The position numbers and the translations under genes were made by a program. From the NCBI GenBank assembly GCA_963803165.1, contig CAWDLK010000004.1:310001-374000 (forward strand): a DNA stretch of 64,000 nt, written 5' to 3'. Numbering within the stretch: position 1 is the stretch's first letter; each line of letters opens with the position of its first letter. Below are positions 6,767 to 13,363 of the stretch, piece after piece. This stretch comes from Changshengia sp963803165. Lineage in GTDB: Bacteria; Chloroflexota; Dormibacteria; Aeolococcales; Aeolococcaceae. The notes under the pieces are model-generated. The model was not told the DNA's origin. It was given only the letters and a program-made list of their open reading frames with translations, and did no database searches.

Positions 6767-7104
6767 TCCGGCGCAGTGAGATCTGGTGGGCCGATCTCGG
6801 ACCTCCACGCGGTTCCGCCCCAGCACTGCGAAGACCTGTGGTAGTCGTCTCCGCTGACCATCTGAACGCATCTGACATCCGGACCGTGTCGGTGGTGGCC
6901 CTGACATCGAACCTGAGATGGGCAGGGATCCCGGGCAACGTACAAATACGCAAGGGCACAGCTGGACTCGACCGCGACTCCGTAGTGAACCTCACCCAAT
7001 TACTAACCCTTGACAAGGACGACCTCGACACCCGCGTAGGTCGGCTGCCACTCCCGCTCGTTCGCGAGATCGACGAGGGACTGCGCCAAGTACTCGAGCT
7101 CTGA
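6760..7104 (+). CDS. MazF/PemK-type endoribonuclease toxin
   Basis: 114 residues, a complete MazF-like fold: start VIRRSEIWWADLGPPRGSA (the loop before the Arg that contacts RNA), RRPVVVVSADHLN, VVALTSNLRWAGIPGNV and DRDSVVNLTQLLTLDK. The family cleaves mRNA at short sequences and stops growth unless bound by antitoxin. It is encoded right behind the RHH antitoxin with a 7-bp overlap. The island setting supports a mobile-element stabilisation role; the cleavage sequence is unknown. Confidence 0.9.
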   Translation: MVIRRSEIWWADLGPPRGSAPALRRPVVVVSADHLNASDIRTVSVVALTSNLRWAGIPGNVQIRKGTAGLDRDSVVNLTQLLTLDKDDLDTRVGRLPLPLVREIDEGLRQVLEL

Positions 7105-7210
7105 CAGATCGCGGCCACCGTGCGCCAGTGATTGCCACTCCGGCTCTCGCGAAGGTCTCAAGACGAAGACGATGCCAACATCCTCAAGAGCTGAGGCGAG
7201 GGGACCGCTT

Positions 7211-8020
7211 CTATGACTCAATCGACCGGCTCCGTAGGCCGTCGAGAGCAGCGACGCTAGTGAGAGGGGCCAGGGCCGCCACCAACGTGGCGGTGAGACG
7301 GCGAGCCTCGGCCGTCGTCTCCGCCCGCTGGCCATAGGTGTGGGCCACCCAGATCGCGACCAGATTGGGAGCGGCCACCATCAGGTCGCGCAACGCCTCG
7401 CTGACCTCGGCCAGACGGGGACCGCCGAGCGCTGGATAGAGCAACCCCGGCATCTCCGTCGGTGCGACGACGTCGACGTCGAGGTGGACGTAGAGGGGCC
7501 GGCCGGGCCGCACCACCCGGCTCAGCTCGGCCAGGGCGACCCGGCGGATTGCTGATCCTTTGAGCGCCTCCTCCTCACCGAGATCGAGGTCGCGAGCCCC
7601 TGCGAGGACCACCCGCTCCTCCGGGATCGGGTCGATTCCCAGGCCGTCGATGATGGCCTGGTCCCCCCGGCCGACCAGCATGGCCAGCGGCATCCCGCCG
7701 AGGTAGCCCGAGGGAGTCGTCTCCCAGGTGTTGAAGTCCCCGTGGGCGTCGAGCCATACGACGTCCGGCTCGATGCCGGCGCGCTGCAACCCGGCGACGA
7801 CGCCTAGCGGTGCCATGCAGTCCGGAGCCTGGATCAGGGCCGGGACGTGGTCGGCCACCCAGGCCGCGAGCACGCCGAGCACCGCGGTGACGCGCTGCAC
7901 CGTCGTGCCATCGGGGGGTTCCGCGGCGAGCCGCGGGGCGTGCCCGATCACGAACGTGGGGAGAAGCTCCCCGATGTACCAGGGCACGGTGATGGTCGCG
8001 AATCCCGAGGCGGCGCTCAC
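7211..8020 (-). CDS. Arginase/agmatinase/formiminoglutamase-family metallohydrolase
   Basis: 269 residues from GTG at 8018-8020. CATACT lies 7 bases upstream, matching the leaderless pattern of this genome; the reading frame stays open further upstream but without a convincing start. The binuclear manganese site of ureohydrolases is visible as VVWLDAHGDFNT and, later, YVHLDVDVVAP. The substrate-pocket residues that separate arginase, agmatinase and other ureohydrolases are not diagnostic to my eye. It lies inside the island between the toxin-antitoxin pair and a tRNA fragment, with no amino-acid pathway neighbours, so the substrate cannot be inferred. Confidence 0.82.
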   Translation of the reverse strand: MSAASGFATITVPWYIGELLPTFVIGHAPRLAAEPPDGTTVQRVTAVLGVLAAWVADHVPALIQAPDCMAPLGVVAGLQRAGIEPDVVWLDAHGDFNTWETTPSGYLGGMPLAMLVGRGDQAIIDGLGIDPIPEERVVLAGARDLDLGEEEALKGSAIRRVALAELSRVVRPGRPLYVHLDVDVVAPTEMPGLLYPALGGPRLAEVSEALRDLMVAAPNLVAIWVAHTYGQRAETTAEARRLTATLVAALAPLTSVAALDGLRSRSIES

Positions 8021-8259
8021 ACGGCCAAGTATGGAATTGACCGCATGGTTCCGGGACCGGAGTGCGCAGCCCGCGAAGTAAGCCGCTGGTGGAACCGGCG
8101 CCGTCGACCCTCCGTCTGACACCGGCACCCAGCGAGAATTCCCGGCGACCCGCCCACAAGGCGGGGTGAGCCGAGCCCGGCTCTCCGCGCCGGCGAGGGG
8201 CGGCGAGCCCCTGTCAGATTGAGAGGGGCCCCCGCGCAGCCCGCCGCGTGGGGAAGCAC

Positions 8260-8306
8260 TGGACCGGCGGGGACTCGAACCCCGGACCTCTGCCGTGCGA
8301 GGGCAG
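8260..8306 (-). pseudogene. Second tRNA-Ala(CGC) 3' fragment
   Basis: The minus strand shows the anticodon arm CTGCC-CTCGCAC-GGCAG, the T-arm CGGGG-TTCGAGT-CCCCG, acceptor CCGGTCC and A, followed by GTG rather than CCA. No D-arm or 5' acceptor is present. The sequence beyond the anticodon arm (8307 on) resembles that beyond the first fragment. It marks an internal junction of the island. Confidence 0.78.
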
Positions 8307-8422
8307 TGGCGCAAATCTGAACTCGCGGGAGCCGCCAAGGGGCCGATCGACCTGTTCCTATGCGAAGGAAACGCCGGGCGACATTGCGACGGGGGTAGAA
8401 CGCAGCACCGCGGCGAGTCTTC

Positions 8423-8947
8423 TCACCGACGAACCGAGAGATCCTCCGGCCCGGACCGCAGGGCAGTCCGAGCCCGGTTCCGCGCCGGGTAGTGGGGAGT
8501 ATCCGTGGGCGTCGGCTCGGTGGAGGCGAGGCTGGACGCCAGGTCATCAAGGACCCGGGCCAGCTCCTCCACCGAGGTCGAGGTGAGGCCGGCCACAGCC
8601 TGCTGGGCCGCCTTCCGCCAGGCGATCTTCACCTTCGGGATCAGAGCCCGCCCCTGGTCGGTGAGCGCGACGATGGTGGCCCGCCCGTCGATGGGGGAAG
8701 GGTGGCGGGCGACGTGACCGGCAGCCTCGAGCTGGCGGACGCTCAGGGTGATCGTCGGGGGTTCATAGCCGCTCGCGCCGGCGAGCTGGACCTGGGTGCA
8801 CGGCCCGGCTCGCTCCAGCTCGAGGAGAAGCAGCTTGTGCCCGGGGTGGATGCCCAGGGGGGCCAGGGCCGCGATGCAGAGGGCCCGATGTCGGATGCCG
8901 ACGGCGCGGAGGGCCTCGTTGAGGGCGTCCGCCTGATCGTAGTTCAC
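8423..8947 (-). CDS. MarR-family transcriptional regulator
   Basis: 174 residues from a GTG at 8945-8947. The winged helix is clear: GHKLLLLELERAGPCTQVQL, ASGYEPPTITLSVRQLEAAG and the wing PIDGRATIVALTDQGRAL. The C-terminal 40 residues are a low-complexity tail. It is divergent from the DUF6069-like membrane gene across a 127-bp gap holding a perfect 14-bp palindrome, the usual arrangement for a MarR protein repressing itself and its neighbour. The ligand is unknown. Confidence 0.88.
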   Translation of the reverse strand: MNYDQADALNEALRAVGIRHRALCIAALAPLGIHPGHKLLLLELERAGPCTQVQLAGASGYEPPTITLSVRQLEAAGHVARHPSPIDGRATIVALTDQGRALIPKVKIAWRKAAQQAVAGLTSTSVEELARVLDDLASSLASTEPTPTDTPHYPARNRARTALRSGPEDLSVRR

Positions 8948-8974
8948 GCCACCTTGACTCCCAGATACTTAGCT

Positions 8975-8988
8975 GCCTAATATTAGGC
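8975..8988. promoter_or_regulatory. Palindromic operator between the marR gene and the membrane gene
   Basis: GCCTAATATTAGGC is a perfect 14-bp palindrome 28 bases from the marR start and 87 bases from the divergent gene. Size, symmetry and A/T centre suit a MarR site. Confidence 0.55.
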
Positions 8989-9074
8989 CCTGAACCTTTC
9001 AGCGCCTAACCAGTCTAGCTCCCCCGCTCCACTTGCGGACGGGGGATCACCACCAGGTCACAGGGAGCCCAGCC

Positions 9075-9524
9075 ATGAGTGTCGCCACCACCGTCCGCCT
9101 TCAGCCCGCGCCCGCCCGCACTCACCCGACCATGACCCGAGCCATCGCCGTCGGCGGAGCGGTCGTCGCCGCCCTGGCGGTATGGGTCGTGTCCGTGCCC
9201 CTGCTCGGCGTCCAACTGCTCATCCGCTTCGGCAGCGGGCCGGCTCAGGCCGTCGGGCTCGCGTATGTCGTCGGAGCCAGCCTGCTGGGCTCTCTCGCCG
9301 GGTGGGGCCTGCTCGCCGTGCTCGAGCGACGAAGCGCTCGCCCCGCTCAACTCTGGACCCGCATCGCCGCCATCGGGACGCTGATCTCGCTGGGCCTCCC
9401 CCTGGGCCTCGCCACGACCGCCGCTGCCCGGACCAGCCTTGCCCTCATGCACGTGGCCGTGGGCGGCGTGCTCATCCTCGTGCTCCGCCGGCCGGTCACC
9501 GGCCGCGCACCCGCCGACGCGTGA
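9075..9524 (+). CDS. Small four-helix membrane protein (DUF6069-like)
   Basis: 149 residues with four hydrophobic segments: near residues 20-45, 60-85 (GLAYVVGASLLGSLAGWGLL), 100-120 and 125-140. A short Arg-rich loop (LERRSARPAQLW) sits in the middle. This resembles the DUF6069 family of actinobacterial membrane proteins, which has no known function. Divergent from the MarR gene, it is its probable target. Start ATG at 9075 has GGGAG eight bases upstream. Confidence 0.65.
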   Translation: MSVATTVRLQPAPARTHPTMTRAIAVGGAVVAALAVWVVSVPLLGVQLLIRFGSGPAQAVGLAYVVGASLLGSLAGWGLLAVLERRSARPAQLWTRIAAIGTLISLGLPLGLATTAAARTSLALMHVAVGGVLILVLRRPVTGRAPADA

Positions 9525-10026
9525 CGTGAGGGGGCGGCTCACCCGGGGCCCGCAGCGGGATGCGGGTCCCGCGGCGGGTTCGCAGGCCCAGCATGTGGCA
9601 GGTGGAGATGCGAGGGGCCAGCGTGGGCCCCTCCGCGTCTTCGACTTCGAGCAGATCGGCACGTCGTGGCGGGGGCGGTCGACGCCCCAACCCCCTAGGA
9701 TCCGGCCTGGCAGAAGTACGTTGCCCGCCTCAGCGGGGCATCCGTCGATGGTTTGTGCGAGCGTGCACCTCACGATGGCTCAGCGAGGCCGGTGGCGGCC
9801 GCACCGAACCGCTTGGTCGCGGCTTTTGCGGCTGGGCAAAGCCCGCGTTGACGACCGCATGCTGAGGTGCTGCACATGCGACACGTCCATGCGCCGCCGT
9901 CCTTGGTTGCGACGACGTTCGCGGGGATCCGGCCGGCCAAATCGATGAGCGTGCGTTTCTCGGCTGCCGCAAGCGTGCCAGGAGGTGGCCGGTCTGTGTT
10001 GATTTTCGAGGCTGACGGAACTGGGG
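9525..10026. other. Gene-poor stretch, possible decayed coding sequence
   Basis: No confident gene. On the minus strand around 9870-9990 one frame reads EKRTLIDLAGRIPANVVATK then DGGAWTCRMC, which has the feel of a protein with a CxxC motif. It lacks a normal start and runs into low-quality sequence. I regard it as a likely remnant without a family assignment. Confidence 0.3.
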
Positions 10027-10227
10027 TCAGTTTGAGAAGGAGAGCCCCTTGGCGGCAAGAGCGAGACGTATCTGCTCAATGGCCTTGGGTCCCATGCCAT
10101 GTAACCGACCGATCTCAGCTTCGGTGAGCTCCGTGAACTGCTCGAGGCGCGAATAGCCCGCTGCGGCAAGCGCTCGACGCGCCGGTGCCGCCAGGCTTGC
10201 GGGCAAATCTAGGTCGCCCTGCGGCAT
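10027..10227 (-). CDS. Small helix-hairpin-helix DNA-binding protein
   Basis: 66 residues from ATG at 10225-10227, with GGAGG about 12 bases upstream. The segment LTEAEIGRLHGMGPKAIEQI is a helix-hairpin-helix with the GMGPKA hairpin. It resembles the RNA-polymerase alpha C-terminal domain and stand-alone HhH proteins of actinobacteria that bind DNA without strong sequence preference. Longer in-frame versions start upstream but carry no recognisable domain. Role in the island unknown. Confidence 0.7.
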   Translation of the reverse strand: MPQGDLDLPASLAAPARRALAAAGYSRLEQFTELTEAEIGRLHGMGPKAIEQIRLALAAKGLSFSN

Positions 10228-10728
10228 CGCGATCAACCCTCCATTGGGTGCGTCCGAGCGCCTGACTGAAGGTGGCCATGGGACGTCGGGCACGCCCCAT
10301 GATGCCATCTTGGCGTCGGGATCCTTGTCGGCTGATTCGGTCCCCACAAGGTGACTTGGGTGTGCAAGTCTTGGGCGTGTCGAATACAGCCTTGCGGAGA
10401 TCGGAGCATGCGGCTCTCCGGGATGACCGCACGTTTCAGTCCACTCATCAAGGCTCTCCCCCACTCCGTCGCTCGGCCGAGGTGCGAGCGTCAATGCCAT
10501 AACCGTGGCCGACGTCACCGTACAGTTCCTCCTCCTGGCCGATCGGAACTACGCCACACCGGGGATAGCCGCGCTCCCTCGCGCCGAGGTGCGAGATGCT
10601 CCGTCAACGGTCATCAACAGCAGGTGGCAGGTGGTCCCCGGCAGGTGTCGGTCGCGGATGGGTCACGTGCATCCCTTAAGCCTGTGTCCGATCAGGGCGG
10701 TGGCCTCGCGCCAGCCTACCCTGCGGAC
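10228..10728. other. Gene-poor stretch with a possible truncated gene start at 10505
   Basis: From GTG 10505 the frame begins MADVTVQFLLLADRNYATPG and then loses protein-like character. Its opening resembles the start of a small family of orphan proteins beginning M-DVTVQF-LLADR (DUF6941-like, from memory). The rest appears replaced or frameshifted. Nothing else recognisable. Confidence 0.25.
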
Positions 10729-11133
10729 ATGCGGAGCGCTCGAAATGATGCAGGGACCGGATGGCGGCGCCGGATTGTGGACGGGCCGCGCGCTCTGGTC
10801 GCCCAGGCAGTCCTCTGCATGGCCATCGCCGGGGTCCCGTTGGTTGAGATCGCCCTCATCGCATCGCCGAACGAAGGGTGCACCGCAGGCTGGTGGGTAT
10901 CCCCCGTCCCAATCGCCTTCATCGTCGACGCGCTGCTCCTGATCCCGAGCTTCATCGCCTCCTTCCGCGGCTACCGCTGGCTGAGGAGGGTGGCTGCCCT
11001 ACCCCCAACGTGGCGCAGCCACGCCGCAGCGCTGGGTCAGATTCTCATCGCTCTCGTGTTCATGGGGTCGGTGGGCTGGTCTCTTCTCTTCGGCTGGTGG
11101 GGGGTCGCCTTCGTGTGCGTGGCCCGGTTTTGA
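10729..11133 (+). CDS. Hypothetical three-helix membrane protein
   Basis: 134 residues from ATG at 10729, six bases after TACCCT (leaderless pattern). Three hydrophobic segments: AVLCMAIAGVPLVEIALIA, VPIAFIVDALLLIPSFIASF and a C-terminal stretch from LGQILIALVFMGSVG to the end. A basic loop (FRGYRWLRR) follows the second helix. No family recognised. It lies at the tRNA end of the island. Confidence 0.55.
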   Translation: MRSARNDAGTGWRRRIVDGPRALVAQAVLCMAIAGVPLVEIALIASPNEGCTAGWWVSPVPIAFIVDALLLIPSFIASFRGYRWLRRVAALPPTWRSHAAALGQILIALVFMGSVGWSLLFGWWGVAFVCVARF

Positions 11134-11230
11134 GCGTTCCGACCCCTGTAGAACGGCGAGACCAGACCGAAGCCTGAGAGGTCCGCGGTCAAGTGATGCA
11201 GTGCGGCTGTGGGCGTGCGTCCTCCAGTGC

Positions 11231-11453
11231 GGGCCATTTGAACAGTCTGACCCTCTCACACCCTGGAGGCCGTCAGCCGCGTAGCGTCTGGTCAATGCCG
11301 AGCGCAAAGGGCACGCAGCCGTCAGGGAGGGTGAGCCGTGAGGGCCCAGCTGGATCCGAGCCGGGCTGCTTAACCCAAGAACGCGAAGGTTGGGGTCGTT
11401 CCGCGTCGAAGGTAGGGGTCGCTCGGCGAGAAATCGTTGAGAAAGAAGGGAAG
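11231..11453 (-). repeat. Repeat copy B: flank of the complete tRNA-Ala
   Basis: Partner of the repeat at 2287-2506, lying directly 3' of the full tRNA-Ala. Duplication of tRNA 3' end plus flank on both sides of the island is the signature of site-specific integration and stacking. No conserved reading frame. Confidence 0.8.
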
Positions 11454-11527
11454 TGGACCGGCGGGGACTTCGAACCCCGGACCTCTGCCGTGCGAGGGCA
11501 GCGCTCTCCCAGCTGAGCTACCGGCCC
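11454..11527 (-). tRNA. tRNA-Ala(CGC), with an 8-base T-loop
   Basis: Full cloverleaf: acceptor GGGCCGG/CCGGTCC (one G-U pair), D-arm GCTC/GAGC, anticodon arm CTGCC-CTCGCAC-GGCAG (anticodon CGC) and T-stem CGGGG/CCCCG. The T-loop is TTCGAAGT, one base too long; both fragments of the same tRNA in the island have normal 7-base loops. CCA is not encoded (CTT follows). The extra G may be an assembly error or a slightly defective gene. Confidence 0.88.
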
Positions 11528-11573
11528 CTGGGCGCCCCAGTGTACCGGCGCCGCGACCCCTGGGGACCTCGGC

Positions 11574-12893
11574 TCAGCTCTCCTCGGCGGCCTCGTCGAC
11601 GAAGTAGGTCTCGCAGGCCTCGTCGAGCAGCTGGGGGGTGAGCTCGGGCTGGCGGCCCAGGTAGCGGCAGAGGTGGATGACGTGGTTCAGGAGATCACGT
11701 GGGTGCGACCCGTGGAAGGCCCGCCCCTGGGCGACGTAGTGGCGGGCCACGAGGTCGGCGATGACCTCCTCCCGATAGGGGATGTCCTGGGCGGCACAGA
11801 CCCGCCGCCAGATCTCGGCGAACTCCTCACGGGTGGGATCGGGGACGTGCACCTTGAAACGGACCCGGCGCAGGAAGGCCTCGTCCATCAGGTTGTGGGG
11901 CTCGAGGTTGGTGCTCAGCATCAGGAGGCAGGTGAAGGGCACCGCGACGCTGGTGCCGGCACGGGCGATGTTGACGTAGTCGACCCCGTTCTCCAGCGGG
12001 ACGATGAGGCGGTTGAGCAGGTCGCGGGGCGACATCTTCTGCTGCCGGCCGAAGTCGTCGACGAGCAGCAGCCCGCCGTTGGCCTTGAGCTGGAGGGAGG
12101 CCTCGTAGAAGCCGAGGGTGGCGTCGAAGCCGAGCTCCAGCATCCGCGGGGTGAGCTCGCCGCCGGCCTTGACCGAGGGCCTCTCGGCGAGCTGCCAGCG
12201 GGTGTCGTGAGGGGGCAGCTTGCGGTCGATCGGAGTGTGGTAGATGGGGTCGTAGAAGCGGATGACCTCGCCGTGGACGTAGAGGGCGCGGGGGATGAAG
12301 ACCGGCGGTCCCATCACCCGTGCGCTGGCGTCGGCGATGCTGGTCTTGCCGTTGCCCGAGGGGCCGTACAGGAAGCAGGCGTGGCGGGCGGAGAGGGCGG
12401 GCCCCAGGTGGTCGAGCACCTGCTGGCTCAGCACCAGGTGGCCGAAGACTTCGTGGAGCCGCTCGCGGTTCACGGCGATGCCCACCTCGGCCTGGCGGGC
12501 GGCCATGGCGTTGTAGTCGCCGATGGGCACCGGTGCCGGCCCGGCGTACTGGTTGATGTCGAGCAGCTCGCGGGCGCGCTGCCGGCCCGGGGTGGTGATG
12601 GTGAACTGCATCCCCGCGTTGATCGACTCCTCGTCGGCGAGCACGGCGGCCCGGACCCCGGCCGAGGCGCAGTACCCCTCGTCGGCCAGGAACTTGAGGG
12701 TGGTCTCCACGAAGGGGAAGGGAATGCAGACGTGCCGGGCGACGTCGCCACCCAGCATGCTGCCGTTGAAGTAGAGGACCTTCAGGACCAGATCGCAGAC
12801 GAAGCTGAAGGGAAGGCCCGTCTCCTCCGCGGTGCGCGGCATCGGCGGGAGCGCGATCGGGGCCGGCGCGACGGGGAGCGCTTGGACGGCCAT
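11574..12893 (-). CDS. AAA+ ATPase with N-terminal winged-helix-like region
   Basis: 439 residues. The region from FSFVCDLVLKVLYFNGSMLG to about residue 115 looks like a helical or winged domain; the AAA+ module follows with Walker A YGPSGNGKTS, Walker B GGLLLVDDFG, sensor-like CLLMLSTNLE and arginine-finger region DEAFLRRVRFKV. A C-terminal lid follows (HPRDLLNHVIHLCRYLG). Such MoxR/pilus-type ATPases of uncharacterised role occur in Chloroflexota and actinobacteria. It is separated from the tRNA by 46 bases and is the first non-island gene. Function not assigned. Confidence 0.8.
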   Translation of the reverse strand: MAVQALPVAPAPIALPPMPRTAEETGLPFSFVCDLVLKVLYFNGSMLGGDVARHVCIPFPFVETTLKFLADEGYCASAGVRAAVLADEESINAGMQFTITTPGRQRARELLDINQYAGPAPVPIGDYNAMAARQAEVGIAVNRERLHEVFGHLVLSQQVLDHLGPALSARHACFLYGPSGNGKTSIADASARVMGPPVFIPRALYVHGEVIRFYDPIYHTPIDRKLPPHDTRWQLAERPSVKAGGELTPRMLELGFDATLGFYEASLQLKANGGLLLVDDFGRQQKMSPRDLLNRLIVPLENGVDYVNIARAGTSVAVPFTCLLMLSTNLEPHNLMDEAFLRRVRFKVHVPDPTREEFAEIWRRVCAAQDIPYREEVIADLVARHYVAQGRAFHGSHPRDLLNHVIHLCRYLGRQPELTPQLLDEACETYFVDEAAEES

Positions 12894-13079
12894 TTCTCGG
12901 CCGATTGTGTCATCGCCACCTCGGCGGGTCCGGTCACGGCCGGGGATCTGTCATCGACCTGACACAGATCCGCGTCCGAGATCTCCGGGGGGCTCCGGGC
13001 GGTCCAATTCGGCGACCGGGGCAGGGCCCGACCGTGATGTGACGAGACGGTCACGGCCCGGTCGTGATACCTTCCGGGC

Positions 13080-13235
13080 ATGCGGGTCATCCCCCTGGAC
13101 GAGGGCGCCCGGGGCCGGCGGCGGGTCGGCCCCTTCTGGATCGAGGAGAGCGAAGGCCTGATCTGGTTCGGCGACCTGGTCGTGGTGATGGTGATCGGCC
13201 TCTACATCCTCGCCGCCTTCCTCAACGGCGCGTAA
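13080..13235 (+). CDS. Mini membrane protein, 51 residues
   Basis: From ATG at 13080, eight bases after GATACC. Basic and acidic N-terminus (MRVIPLDEGARGRRRVG), then SEGLIW and one transmembrane helix (DLVVVMVIGLYILAAF) ending FLNGA. It closely resembles the frameshifted product at 1034-1191, so a small family exists in this genome. It sits between the AAA+ ATPase (divergent) and the penicillin-binding protein (same strand). Single-helix mini proteins often modulate a larger membrane partner; here the partner is unknown. Confidence 0.65.
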   Translation: MRVIPLDEGARGRRRVGPFWIEESEGLIWFGDLVVVMVIGLYILAAFLNGA

Positions 13236-13363
13236 CCTGGACGGCCGCGGGCCGTTCTCCCAGGAGAAGGCCCAGCCCTGGCCGCGCCACCTCACGGGAG
13301 TCCCATCAGGTCGTGCCCACCACCCCCCCCGACAGGCCCCGGCCCCGCAGGGTGCGCTCCGGC

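Noticed and set aside
7003..7335. Minus-strand frame overlapping the mazF end
   Set aside because: Most of it is antisense to the toxin gene and the arginase tail; no start signal or domain.
2287..11453. Integrase or recombinase gene inside the island
   Set aside because: I checked the open frames between the tRNA fragments; only IS256 transposases are present, with no tyrosine or serine recombinase motif.
11673..12962. 429-codon open frame opposite the AAA+ ATPase
   Set aside because: Composition is low-complexity Gly/Val/Glu, as expected for the antisense of a high-GC3 gene; the minus-strand ATPase is clear.
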